From contig CM055955.1 of NCBI GenBank assembly GCA_029490685.1, positions 15,223,697-15,287,696 on the forward strand: a DNA stretch of 64,000 nt, written 5' to 3'. A model generated the notes under the pieces. That model saw nothing but the letters and a program-made list of their open reading frames with translations, ran no database searches and had not been told where the DNA came from. The stretch comes from Schizonepeta tenuifolia. Its lineage: Eukaryota > Streptophyta > Magnoliopsida > Lamiales > Lamiaceae. How positions within the stretch are numbered: the stretch's first letter is position 1; the number at the start of each line of letters is the position of its first letter. Position numbers and translations under genes: made by a program. Positions 21,310 to 32,732 of this stretch are shown here, piece after piece.

Positions 21310-22667
21310 AAGTCTTGGATTTTTCTTCGATTCTTGAAAGGGGAAATTCAAGATTGGAATTCTTGGGATTTTCTTAAATTGGAGGCGGTGAGATTTTCAT
21401 ATATTTCGCGTTATTCTTTCGTTTTGTTTTTGTTAGTTGTGGGGGAAGATGGATAGCGTGAGTGAAGTAAATGGGGAGCGGTGATGAGGGGTGGAGTGAA
21501 GCTCAACGGTCGGCAGCAAACAAAGATTTTAAAATCTCAGAATTTGGAACGTTGCATATAACGGTCATGTCCGTCTTGGTGGGTCTCTGCTGGTATGGTA
21601 AGTGATATTTTTAATATATTGGGGGTTAAATTGGTCAAATTGCAGCCCCTTAGCTTTACGAACGAACTACAAATCGCATTCACTACAATATTATTGGCCT
21701 TTCTTTTAGGCCCGCTATTGAATTTGCAATCATCAATAATATGGAAGAGCCAGTTTCCTAAGATCGGTTTCTAGTAATAGATCGGGTTTGACCTGTCGAC
21801 CAATAATTTTTTTTTAGGTTTTTTTTTTTTTTCAGATTTTCTAGTAAGAGATTAGGTTTGACATGTTGACCAATAATTTTTTTTCCAGTTTTTTTTCCAC
21901 CGATTTTACAAATTTTACAGCTCCGCCTTCACTCTGATTATTAATATAAGATAATTTAGTTTTTTCGCTCTGACTATTAATATTAGAATATAAGATAATT
22001 TGGATTCTTCGGCTCGCTCAAGGTCTTCGGCTCATCTCGCTTGAATATTGACCAGAGAGGAAGCGGCAAATAAAAAAACGCATGAAAACACAACTTGCAA
22101 ATGCAACACCCATGAGTAGGTCTTCATAAGACAATGGTCATATGTATGTATAGGGTAGTAATATATATGTCTAAAGAGCACCAAAACCATTAAGAATTTA
22201 TAAACATTGGAAAAATACACACACTTACACAAAATTCTTAAAGCAAACTTAATTCATAAGCGCATCCACAATCTCACAAAATATAATTTCTCCATAATTT
22301 CATAGGATTCAATTCACTCGATCGATACTACCGTGATACGCAAATATATGTATATATATCCTGTGTGGTTTGCAGGCTGTTGCACAAGGGACGGGGGTTT
22401 ATCCAGTGCGCACTGAAAGTAGCGGCTGCGAGTTCTCACGATATAAAAAAAAAACGAATATAGTGAGTGGATTTGGGGCATCCAATTAAATGACATAAAA
22501 AAGGGTGGATGACAAAGGATCCCCTGGTTTGGAATTGCAGCTGCCACCGAGAAAAAAGAAACATGCATGGAAAGATTTGTTAAGGTTGAATGTTATCGAT
22601 TTCCAATGTATTCGTACTGTTTTTTTGAGAAGATTTGTTAAGGTTGAATGTTATCAATTGTAATGTA
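21310..22667. other. spacer upstream of the DUF936 gene
   Basis: It holds the presumed promoter and 5' UTR of the DUF936 gene (minus strand). It also holds small direct duplications: about 70-bp period at 21771-21905, a 40-50 bp one at 21925-21999, and AGATTTGTTAAGGTTGAATG at about 22573 and 22631. No further gene was seen. Confidence 0.6.
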
Positions 22668-22727
22668 CTTCCTCTGTCTCATGAAAGTTGTCTTCTTTTC
22701 CTTTTTGGGCAGTCTCACGGAAGATAT
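22668..22727 (+). mobile_element. left piece of a Stowaway-type MITE, interrupted by the gypsy element
   Basis: It starts CTTCCTCTGTCTC next to a TA and stops at the gypsy insertion. After the gypsy element, 30412 onward has GAAATAATTAATTACATTCACACTGC, also found in the MITE fragment at 61215-61400. This suggests the gypsy element jumped into a MITE of that family. The right end is not preserved clearly. Confidence 0.5.
22723..22727. repeat. target-site duplication (GATAT) of the gypsy element, left
   Basis: Identical to 30407-30411. Confidence 0.9.
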
Positions 22728-23457
22728 TGATGGGGTCGAGATTTGTAACCCTTAAACATACAGATGTTCAAGGATCATTAACACATAATAATTACCTTGA
22801 ATCGAAGATATTATGGTAGGAAGAGCTTCTCCACGTGGTTTTATTCATTTGCTCCAACCTGCAAAACGTAACGTCGGGTTGTGTGTCGGCGTCGCGTCTC
22901 CGACGATCAAGTCAGTGTGTGTAGAACACGAAAGCTTGAGAGAATTCAACGAGTTCTATCGTATATCAGAGGTAATGAACGAGAAAATGAAGATGATACC
23001 TGCTAATATGCAGTGAAATCTGTATATATACCTGTAAAAAATAAGGGTATTTCTAGCATTTCGGGGAGACTTTGGAAGTCTCCTAGTCGACTTAGGTAGG
23101 GTAAACTTCCCTACTTTAGTTGATGTGATAGGTCAGTACCGACGTCTTTCTAAGATATTTATGCCTCGAGAAGACAAATCCGTACTTTACTTTAGACCAA
23201 CTGTCGATAAAATATAAGTGGGCAGTGTTACCCTGAGGTAACATTCCTTCAGGACAAGTCTCCACAGAGGTAAGCTTCTCTCAAGACAAGTTTCCAGTGA
23301 GGTAACATTCCCTCAAGTCAAGTTTCGATGCCTCGGGGCATGTTTCCCCAACACTAAGAGTGTTGAAATAAGGTTGGCTTCCAGGCAGAGGAGCACTTAG
23401 AGTGCTGAAGTAAGGTTGCTTTCTAGGTAACCAAGATGTACAAAAAGTGTCCCATCA
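22728..23457 (-). repeat. 3' LTR of the gypsy element
   Basis: In element orientation it runs from TGATGGGACAC to CCCCATCA, 730 bp. It has the same ends and length as 29677-30406. Confidence 0.95.
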
Positions 23458-23474
23458 ACTCCCCTTCCCCCCTC
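23458..23474 (-). promoter_or_regulatory. polypurine tract of the gypsy element
   Basis: On the minus strand GAGGGGGGAAGGGGAGT lies directly before the 3' LTR, as needed for plus-strand priming. Confidence 0.88.
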
Positions 23475-23879
23475 AAGTCTGGAAAGAGGAAACTTGACAA
23501 GGTCAAGTGAGGAATTTTCAGTAGTAACATTCCATGAAGGAAACCTTTCCTTTATGGATAAGATTGAGCAGTTGGAGTGTCTCATTTCTCCGCCTCTGCG
23601 CATTTCACTTTTCAGTGATACGACATCCCATGTCGCATCAGTCACTTGCTCATGAAGGAATTGAGTGTTCGTCTTAATTCCATGCAAAACTTCAACATTC
23701 TGGGTCTTCTTATGGACCCTTCTATCTTGCCATATCTCCGGTTTGGCTCTTTTTTCTCGCCTATCTCCGACCCACGAAATGAGTAGGTGGTTTTTTTGAT
23801 TCGTGATTGAATTTAGTCTTTTCTGCATATTTATCCAGAAATGTGATGACTCCAATGCTTTTCTTTTGACAATCATGGA

Positions 23880-25285
23880 GTAGTTGAGAACTGCTCAAGG
23901 TGTTGCTAATGACAATGATGTCATGATAGTGGGTTCCACTCCGGGATTAGTTACCCTACCCATATTCCCCAAGCCAGAAATTAACTTGTCTGAGGGAAAT
24001 GTGCTGGTGATTCTCCTATGGAACAAGATTCCAAGGAAACGCCCTTGCTCAGTGGGTCTGCTCCTGCATGTCTTTCTTCAAAAAGATTGCACACTAGAAA
24101 TCATAGTCGGGCGATGACCAATTTGCCTTCTCCTACTAATACCCAAAATGAGAAAATTTATCAAAGTCTCCGGAAGCAACGTTCCTGCTATGTCAACCAA
24201 GCGATTCTCCATCTAGCTTGAGGTTCATCTCCTGTTTCTATGACTTCCAACGGAAGGTTCTCGATGCGTGGCTTTGTTTTGCCACTTGATCAACTCATCC
24301 AAGAGGTCTCAAATGACTGAATTTTCAACTGTCTCAAATGACTGAATTTTCAACTGAGACCGTCCATAGTTCCACGTGTCGTGCTCTGATACATGTTTGA
24401 TCTTTTCCCCTATTTTTATGCCTTTGAAAAATAGATTTTCCATTATTATTCGTCAAAGTTCCTTATTTCGTCCTTCTTTGGCTTACACTTTCTTGGCCTA
24501 GGCTGAAGAGAGAAGAAATGAGGAGTTTTCAGCTTCCTCTTGCGAGAAGAATGAAGAGCTAGCCAAAGCCCTGCTCAAGTTTCCATTGTGGAGGCTAAGT
24601 GTGAGAAGTTGATGGCCAGTCTTGCCGATACTAAGATGCATGTTGATTTCCATAGTAGGCTTCTTGCTACAAATGAGGAAGAATATGAGGGTAGCATCCA
24701 AGCCTGTCAACAAGGAGTCTTCTGCACAGCTGCGGGTCAAGCCTTCCTGAAGGAGTTGGCCGAGCGAATAATTGAGGCCTATAAAAGCCGTACCATTCAC
24801 CCTTTGTTCAGAAGGGAGCAGCTAACTTGGCAGCGCAGATGAGGGAACTTGACTATTCAGGAGAGGTGAATACAATGGCTCTTGTGGACAACCTTGAACT
24901 TCCTCTTCATCCGTAGCCTTTCAACGATCTTCTTTATGGACCGAGTTATCAGATACTTATGGTGCAAGCTTGCACTAGAAAATTTGCTTTCAATCTTGTT
25001 CTTGATCTTGAATCGACCATCATGGAAATTCCTTTCTATGATATTTCTCCTACAGGAACCTCTAGTTCCGCTATGGGAGACTTACCTTTGATTGAGGACA
25101 CCTCTGTTCCTAATATTACCACTCCGCAATAGGAGAATGTTGCCTCGGAGGTTGGGTTCCTTAGTCTTCAGGGAGAGTTGGCAGAGGATGAACTTGAGGC
25201 CACTGAAGGGGACAAGGTTGCAACCAACTCTGCTTCAAATGAGAAATTGGCAGGACACGAAATGGTGAACAACCTCTTTGCGTAG
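23880..25285 (+). pseudogene. antisense coiled-coil ORF of the gypsy element, decayed
   Basis: Between pol and the 3' LTR a second coding signal runs opposite to pol. The best part is around 24505-24840 (AEERRNEEF, SCEKNEELAKALL, then EAKCEKLMASLADTKMHVDF and FLKELAERIIEAYKS), a charged coiled coil. It continues as AAQMRELDYSGEVNTMALVD and, after frame changes, an acidic tail ending at TAG 25283-25285. Some plant gypsy elements (Grande/Retand-like) carry such antisense extra ORFs, and plant 'putative gypsy type transposon' proteins look similar. Assignment to that family is inference. Stops near 24914 and 25132 and frame changes make it non-functional. Confidence 0.55.
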
Positions 25286-25639
25286 GGTGATTTCTTTGAA
25301 TTTCTAATACAAGGTTTTTGCACAATTTGTGGCCCGTAAGCCTTTATGCATATCGTGCCTTTTGATCACTTTGCTTGGAAAATTTTCTTGCAATTGCTCT
25401 TAGCTATGCTCTTTCTTTGCATTCGTCATACTTTGCATTCTGCGTGTTGTTTGATATGTTCATATATGTATTCTCCTCCTCTCCTCCCCCCCCCCTCCCT
25501 CCATTTTTCTGAAGAAGTAGGAGCTTGTCTAACGGATAGTTGTTCAGAATACTTCTTGTGGGTAATCATTGTGTTTGGGCAAGATTGTATGTCTACAATC
25601 TTGTTCAACCCCTAGCATAAGGGCATTGCTTGCCAACCA

Positions 25640-26010
25640 AATGCCGATCTTAAGTAATGCATGTAGTTACTTTTAGGACAAAGTTGCCTGTCGATAACCT
25701 TGTTCACCTCTGTTAAAGGGGCATTCATGCCAACATATTGCTCTTTTCCACTAGCGTATGTAGCTACTCTTGGGGAAAAGTTGTCTGTCGACAACCTTGA
25801 TCACCCCTGGCATCGGGGACACTTAAAGTCCTCCTAATGCTTTTTTCCAGTAGCACATGTAGCTACTCTTGGGGCAAAGTTGCCTACCGGCAACCTTGAT
25901 TACCCCTGGCATCGGGGACACTCAAAGTCCTCCTAATGCTTTTTTCCAGTAGCGCATGTAGATATTGTTGGGCCAAGGTTGCCTGCTGACAACCTTGCTC
26001 ACCCTAATTT
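25640..26010. repeat. 99-bp tandem repeat in the gypsy 3' region
   Basis: The TAGCTACTCTTGGGG block recurs at 25761, 25860 and (diverged) 25959, each with CAACCTTG-x-TCACCCCTGGCATCGGGGACAC between. A weaker copy precedes at about 25660, and a shorter degenerate one follows near 26030. The two middle copies are nearly identical. Confidence 0.88.
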
Positions 26011-26370
26011 TTCCAGAGCCGCATTTAGCCACTGTCGAGCCAAGGTTGCCTGCCGACAACCTTGCTCACCCTTGAAACGCTCTGTTCCCCATGGGCAAGG
26101 TTGCTCATCAGCAACCTTGAACCCATTTCCATACACTAAGGCTCATGAGGCCATTGAGTTTCTAGCAGGACTTCTGCGATCTTATAAGGTCCTTTCCCGT
26201 TGGTTCGAATTTTCTGGTTAGCTTCAAAACATCAAACCTTTCTCAACACGAGGTCTTCTTCGACCCGTACCTTTCTGCTGTACAAGTTGCGTATATACCC
26301 TTTCTTCCATTCCGTTTTCAGATGGGTCTTCTCCTTTTCTCCTCTTCCCCGAGGTCCAACTCTTCCTTCT

Positions 26371-27596
26371 TTAGTTCTTGGTTTCGATCCTCATCATAGA
26401 ATTAGGTAGCTTTTCCAGGGCTAGTGCGATAAGCCAAAGTACCGACTCGAGCTCCTTTGCCCACAAGTCACATTGCCATTTAATCTTGTCTTGATTCCAT
26501 TGACTATTGTTATGTTGGTCAATTCCATCTGACCATTTATTTTTGGGTGCACCACTGCTGTGAATCTCTAATTCGATTTTCAAGCTCGAGCACCATTCCA
26601 AGGTTCCCTAGCTGATGAATTGGAAGCAATTATCCAATATCTGAACTCTGGAAACTTCGTACCAGCAACATATGTTCTTCCAAAGGAACCATATGATGGT
26701 TGCATCGTCAACCATGACAACGGGTTCGGCTTCCACCCATTTGGAGAAGTAGTGTGCAGCTACTATGAGGTGAGTCATTCCTCCCTGACACTGAGAGCAT
26801 TTTTTAACGAATTCCTTGGCATTCTTGCCAATGCTGGGAGATGGAACCATACCCGAGATACTTTACGAGCAACGTCTATGGAACAGGTATAAGCTCCTTC
26901 ATTTCTGGGGTGAATTTCAGGCAAGATGCTTTTGCTTTCAACATCCTATATGCGTTTCAAATAGGGATAGATTGTGGCATGCTTGTATAGATGTTCTCCA
27001 ATCATGTAGAAGTAAGAGTGGGATGCCCTTTTCGAGACCAGGGAACCTTCCACGCATTTTCCTGTCATCAGGAAATGTATGATTGGGACTTTCCAGCCAT
27101 TGATTTCTTCAATTGCTCCCACATTCAAGGAGGTAATCTTGTCTTCTTCTTCTTCTTCTTCTTCTTCTTCTTCTTCTTCTTCTTCAAGATATGTGATTGG
27201 ACAAGTAATTCTTTTCTCATTAGAATTGGCCAACCTTGCCCTCTTATCTGTGCGGGTAATTTCCTCTTGGGAAATTTGCTCCATCTGAAATTCGGTGAAC
27301 TTTGCCTTCAATTATATCACCATTGCTACATAATTGGCCATTCTTTCTTCTTTGGCTGGGTATGTTCCTTTTGTCTGGGACATGACTAACTGGGAATTAG
27401 AGAAGATCAGAACTTTCTCGGCTCCCAAACCTTCCATGATTTATATAGATCGCACTAGTGTTTCATATTCGGCTTCGTTGTTGGAAGCTTTGAATTCCAA
27501 CTTGATCAAGAATCACATTTCTTCTAAGTTGGGAGGAATGATCAATATTCCTACACCGCATCCTTCCTTGGTGGCAGAGCTGTCTACATAAGCTTT
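26371..27596 (-). pseudogene. gypsy pol remnant: RNase H and integrase
   Basis: Read on the minus strand. RNase H-like sequence begins at the deletion junction (KAYVDSSATKEGCGVGILI, EFKASNNEAEYETLV, VLIFSNSQLVMSQ). A connector with a run of Glu from a GAA microsatellite follows, then an INT region (CSQCQGGMTHLIVAAHYFSK and EAEPVVMVDDATIIWFLWKN) and a tail to about 26371. Several stops and frame changes are present. In HYFSKWVE the usual catalytic Asp of VDYFSKW is His, so the integrase would be inactive even without the stops. The HHCC zinc finger is largely lost. Confidence 0.85.
27141..27187. repeat. (TTC/GAA)15 microsatellite in gypsy pol
   Basis: Uninterrupted TTC on the plus strand, read as poly-Glu in the minus-strand pol frame. 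Confidence 0.95.
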
Positions 27597-28994
27597 TCAT
27601 TCAGCCCATTCTGAACTTCGAGTAGTTTCCTGGGTGAAGTTCGCCAACACTTGGGCCTTTATGGTAGGTTCATTCTTTACGTATTCCACAAGTTTATCTT
27701 CTTTTATCAAACGTTCCATCGCATCTTTAAAATGCTTGCATTGGTTCGTCTTACAACCAAATTCACTGTGGTATTCACAATAGGGACCCACTACGGGGTT
27801 TTGAGGTCCTTTTCGGTAACTTCGAGGTAAGGGGAATCATGCGGGCTGTTTTGACATGATTGTGAGAAACTTGGCTAGGGCCATTGTGAGAGGGGTGTAA
27901 GCTTCCCTATTGATCCTTTCTCTCATTGGATAATTTTGAAGATCCTTTCCTTTGTCATTATTTTTCTTCTTTCCTTCTACCTCGCGAGGCACTGCTTCAT
28001 GGGTAGGTGGAGATACTTCGAGATATGGGTGGACGGTTCGGTCCTCTTCCATCTTCATACCTCGGGCTTCTTCCAAGTTTACAAACTTGTCCACTCTAGT
28101 CAAGAGAATTAAGGAGATCTCTTTCACACAAGCCTTGTGTTAAGGCATGCATCTTTACTTCTGAGATGGTCGTGGGCACATCCAATTCAGCATAGTTGAA
28201 TCTCGGAAGATAATATTAAGGCTTTCATGGGAACCTTGCATGAGAGACATCAAGTATGCCGAAGTGCGACTCTACCTTCGAGCACTTGTAAATTGATGTC
28301 GAAAGAGATTGCTGAAGTCAGTGAAAGTCCGTATGCATGCCGGATTTAACTGAGTAAACCATCTTTGCGCCGATTTAGTGAGAGTTGTGAGGAAAACTCT
28401 ACACTTGACTCCGTCGGTATATTGGTGGAGGGTGAAGTCATTCTCGAAACTCATGAGGTGTTCCTTGGGATCAGTAGAGTCATCATATTATTCCTGTATC
28501 CCTCTGAAATTTGCTGGCAAAGTTTCCTACAGTATTGCATCACTGAAAGGAGAACTTATTTTATCGATGTCATTTGGATTAGGCTTCAGCAAACGCTTCT
28601 TCATCTCATTCATTTATTTTCTCAAGGCAGCCACTTTTGTGCCAGTAGCGGATGCCGATTCAGAATGAGGCTGATTCGTAGCCGAATAATTCTCTCCATT
28701 GACTCTAGTCGCCGAGGTAACTTCCAACCATTCTTCTCTGCTCGTACGGCCCTTATCGAGGAGGTAGGGCAACTTTGAGCGCAGACCATATCCAGAGTGT
28801 TCCGCTCTACGAGGAAGAGGAAGCCTTCTTTCGGAGGAACGTTCCCTCTCCTCTAAACTGGAACTTTCCCTTATTTCTTTTAAGTGTTCCCTCTTACTCT
28901 TTTCATTCTCCCGTAGAAACCTTTCCAGAAGTTGACGTATCTGAACGGAATCCAAACCAGACATATACTTTGAGTTTGAGCATGTGGCAACCAT
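27597..28994 (-). pseudogene. gypsy gag remnant
   Basis: The first segment (28994-28614) is a charged helical N-terminal region (LERFLRENEKSKREHLKEIR). The capsid-like segment is at about 28620-28272, with the conserved MSFENDFTLHQYTDGVKCRVF and TKSAQRWFTQLNP of plant Retrotrans_gag. After a degraded stretch come KRSP-like text, KKKNNDKGKDLQ and, at 27791-27597, YCEYHSEFGCKTNQCKHFKD, the usual C-terminal Gag signature of this group. Stops lie between the segments. The reading ends abruptly at RNase H sequence, so protease and RT are deleted. Confidence 0.85.
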
Positions 28995-29268
28995 GCCAGG
29001 ATAGGCAACCGTTCTAGGTTGAGCAACTATGCCAGGTTGTATAACCCTGCTAGGTTGGCAATTCAGTAGTGCACATTCCTCAAACTCTTTCCTCAGATCT
29101 CAGGAATAAGTTGTATATCATGTATGTTCGTGGAATAGCTTAAATTTTTCGTTTTGTCTTTTCGCAACAAGAACATATAATATTCAATCCAATAATATAC
29201 ATATGCAGTCAAATATATCCATCAAAATAATGTATTTCTAGCAAATAATCATGCTTTGATATGCTCTA

Positions 29269-29425
29269 TGGTCATATTTTTCTTGACAACAAATAATCAT
29301 GGTCATATTTTTTTTTACAGCAAATAATTATGGTCATATTTTTCTTGACAGCGAATAATCATGGTCATATTTTTCTTGACAGCAGATTTTCTTGACAACA
29401 AATAATCATGGTCATATTTTTCTTG
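29269..29425. repeat. 31-bp tandem repeat in the gypsy 5' leader
   Basis: GGTCATATTTTTCTTGACA plus CAAATAATCAT recurs with starts at 29270, 29301, 29332, 29363 and 29410; the last step is 47 bp. It lies between the 5' LTR and gag. Confidence 0.85.
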
Positions 29426-29654
29426 ACAGCAAATAATCATGCTCCGATATGCTTAGATATGCTCCAATATACTTCGATGTGCATATATATACGAAATATT
29501 TCCATATTCATGCTTTTTCATGGATCTATCCACACAAAACTCCTCACATACGCAGATATGGTTTTGGGAAAAGCAAGTTCATGCATATATTGATCTTGAT
29601 GTTCAAGATGTTTTTGGAAAAAAACGGTAAAGCGGATCTCACGCCTTAGTTTTG

Positions 29655-29676
29655 GTTTCCCACAGACGGCGCTAGT
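29655..29676 (-). promoter_or_regulatory. primer binding site region of the gypsy element
   Basis: On the minus strand, directly after the 5' LTR, the sequence is ACTAGCGCCGTCTGTGGGAA. The GCGCCGTCTGTGGGAA core is common in PBSs of plant gypsy elements. The primer tRNA was not determined. Confidence 0.7.
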
Positions 29677-30406
29677 TGATGGGGTCGAGATTTGTAACCC
29701 TTAAACATACAGATGTTCAAGGATCATTAACACATAATAATTACCTTGAATCGAAGATATTATGGTAGGAAGAGCTTCTCCACGTGGTTTTATTCATTTG
29801 CTCCAACCTGCAAAACGTAATGCCGGGTTGTGTGTCGGCGTCGCGTCTCCGACAATCAAGTCAGTGTGTGTAGAACACGAAAGCTTGAGAGAATTCAACG
29901 AGTTCTATCGTATATCAGAGGTAATGAACGTGATAATGAAGATGATACCTGCTGATATGCAGTGAAATCTGTATATATACCTGTAAAAAGTAAGGATATT
30001 TTTGGTATTTCGGGGAGACTTGGGAAGTCTCCTAGCCGACTTAGGTAGGGTAAACTTTTCTACTTTAGTTGATGTGATAGGTCGGTACCGACGTCTTTCT
30101 AAGATATTTATGTCTCGAGAAGACAAATCCGTACTGTACTTTAGACCAGCTGTCGATAAAGTATAAGTGGGTAGTATTACCCTGAGGTAGCATTCCTTCA
30201 GGACAAGTCTCCACATAGGTAAGCTTCTCTCAAGACAAGTTTCCAGTGAGGTAACATTCCCTCAAGTCACGTTTCGATGCCTCAGGACATATTTCCCCAA
30301 CACTAAGAGTGTTGAAACAAGGTCGCCTTCCAGGCAGAGGAGCACTTAGAGTGCTGAAGCAAGGTTGCCTTCTTGGCAACCAAGATGTACAAAAAGTGTC
30401 CCATCA
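29677..30406 (-). repeat. 5' LTR of the gypsy element
   Basis: The partner of 22728-23457, about 95% identical by eye. It is followed by GATAT (30407-30411). Confidence 0.95.
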
Positions 30407-30411
30407 GATAT
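30407..30411. repeat. target-site duplication (GATAT) of the gypsy element, right
   Basis: Identical to 22723-22727. Confidence 0.9.
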
Positions 30412-30800
30412 CTCCTTTCCTTATCGGGAAATAATTAATTACATTCACACTGCTTTTATATTCTTTATTATTTATTCACACTACTTTTACATTTTTTATC
30501 ATTTTTCTTTGAGAAAATCATCATGCATGCCCACTTTGAGTATAACATGTACTCTCCGTACCCATTTAGATAATTATCTACTCTCCATACCCACTTGGCC
30601 CACAAAGTGTACTTTCTACCATTTGTTTAAGGTTTTTTTTTAACTTTACCTTAAAGAAAAGAGTGTTGTCAACTCTACCTCGTACATATGACTCATTATT
30701 TGAATACCTTTTTATATAAGGCCAAAATATGTGGGATGACAGTAATTTTTCACGTGAATAAAGCCCTATTGTGCATGCAAAAATTGTACCATTTTTAATA
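30412..30800. other. right part of an interrupted MITE, then AT-rich spacer
   Basis: The first ~100 bp match the Stowaway fragment at 61215-61400. The rest is AT-rich with no gene. Confidence 0.5.
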
Positions 30801-32114
30801 CTCCCGCCCTCCATTTTTTAAAGTCTCATTTGCTCATAAAGAAGTGTCCATTTTTTAAAGTCTTACTCTCCTTTTTATACTCACTTACACTCCCTTCTTT
30901 TCTTTATTTACTACCCTTTGTCACTGCTCAATACTAAACCCAACTTTATTAGATCCTTAATTATATTGCTAATTAAAACCTAATTTAATTACCCCACCCA
31001 ATTTAATTAAATCCAATTTAAAACCCAACCCTTTAACATATTTAATCCCTAAACATTTACAATAGAATTTATTTTATCTTATGCATTTGCATATTTGAAT
31101 ACTCCATTAATATATTTCATCTGTTTTAATAATTGAGTCTATATTTCTTGGGTTTTGGCAAAAATAAAATAAAAAATTAAGTAATTTATCGCGTCTATAT
31201 TTCTGTAAGTATTGATTAAGGTTGTTGGATATAATTTGACTACGCTTCATATTTACATGATAAAGAAAAATCATGCATAGTTTTTAAAGTAAAACTTTAA
31301 TAAATAAATGATTAACATTTGACTCGAATTAGAACTCCGTATGTCTATGGAGTAGTTTGAGTACAATAGTATTTTGTTGAATTGTCTTAGACATTTAATG
31401 GTCAAACTTAGGGATGTCTATGGATCGTGTTTTCGCAGGTACCAGCATTTTCCAAACCCTGATGGGATGGGTTTAAGAAATATTAAATGATTTTGGGACG
31501 GATTTAGGTAGAAACATGTAAATTCACGACGGGTTTGGATTGAGTTTGGGCAATTACCTTCGGATATGAGATACCCGTTACTGGCTACCCAAATCCCATT
31601 TATATAATATTATATGTATAATTTACAGTAGAATTATAATTATATTTACTACACTTTAACAGATTTGATCCCTTTATTTATTCGTTAACATATTTTATTT
31701 CTTAACAAATTTAATTCCTTAACAGAAAACTGATTTTTTTAACAAATTGAATTCATGACCACATTTACTTCCTTTAACAAATTTAATTTCTTTAATTCAT
31801 TTAACACGATTTATTTACTTAAGAGATTAAATTCATTCAACAATTTAATGAAAACTGTTTGAATATTTAATTTCATGAAACAATTTTAGCATATTAATTT
31901 ACTTAATCATGATAAAAAATATCTAAAAATAAACCAAGCCATGAATGAACCTCTATTTATTTACATGTAAAGGTGTTTTTTCTAATGCAACAATTAACAA
32001 AAGTAATCCAATGTCATTAGCCTTACCATTTTCTCCCACCCACTTTACCTTTACCAGCTTTATTAATCTCCGTGCCGAATAGTAAATGAGACTTTAAAAA
32101 ATGGACGGATGGAG
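30801..32114. mobile_element. 1.3-kb Stowaway/mariner-like non-coding element
   Basis: The left end is CTCCCGCCCTCCATTTTTTAAAGTCTCATTT; the right end is its imperfect inverse. Both are flanked by TA (30799-30800 and 32115-32116), the mariner/Stowaway target. The interior is AT-rich without coding capacity, so it is a long non-autonomous element, or a smaller one that has received insertions. Confidence 0.75.
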
Positions 32115-32249
32115 TAGTAATTTTGCATGCGGGTAGGTGCTATATTGAATGCATTATTGAATTGAATTCTTCAGCCTATATATATGATTCACACTTTCAT
32201 TGATCTGTATGCTAACATAAGTGGGACGTTTGGTAAGCACGCTTAAGCT

Positions 32250-32732
32250 TATCTAGTGGATTATTTCCCCGAAAAGGATGTCATGGACGTAGAAGGTCAA
32301 TCTCTAAACCACGTTGAAATACTGTGTCCTTTACTTTCATTATTTACATTCAGTTTCCTAACCAACTGACCCAGCATATAAACTGTATATTTGTCAACTG
32401 CACTAATTTGAGAACTTGACCGTCCTTGTTTTCACAAAGGTTTTAGTTTTTGTGACAAGTCTAAACTCCACCATCTTCCGCAACACAAAATTGTTTTAAA
32501 CCTCAGTTGGTTCACACAGCTGACCTTCAGTCATAGGAGCCAACTGTGCATCCACCTGTGTGATTAGCTCCAACTGATAACCTCAGTTGTAGAGCCGCTC
32601 CAACTGACTTTTCTAGTTGTAGAGCAAACAGACCTGAGTAGATTAACTCAGTGAAAAGATTTCAAAAGCAAAATGAAAATTGCTACTGGTGTATTCCCCC
32701 CATACACCAAATACTTGTTACCAGGACCATCA
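32250..32732 (+). repeat. 3' fragment of a diverged Sirevirus LTR
   Basis: It resembles the last ~340-350 bp of the 7341-8842 LTR (GGACGTAG...ACCACGTT, CAACTGAC, CTTCCGCA, then CTGGTGTATTCCCCCCATACACCA and GGACCATCA). It keeps the terminal hairpin. The 5' part is missing and identity is low, so it is an older relative. Confidence 0.75.

Larger units (their letters stand above)
22728..30406 (-). mobile_element. Ty3/gypsy retrotransposon, complete with both LTRs, internally deleted
   Basis: Two 730-bp LTRs (22728-23457 and 29677-30406) flank a 6.2-kb interior, and the host repeat GATAT occurs at 22723-22727 and 30407-30411. Coding runs on the minus strand: gag, then RNase H and integrase remnants, then a region with an ORF on the opposite strand. 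The PBS-like site and the PPT are at the right places. Protease and reverse transcriptase are missing: Gag's C-terminus is followed directly by RNase H near 27597. The LTRs differ at roughly 35-40 of 730 positions by eye (about 95% identity), so the insertion is not very recent. Confidence 0.93.

Noticed and set aside
23397..23876. Minus-strand frame of 159 codons
   Set aside because: It overlaps the gypsy PPT and LTR, so it is not a real gene.
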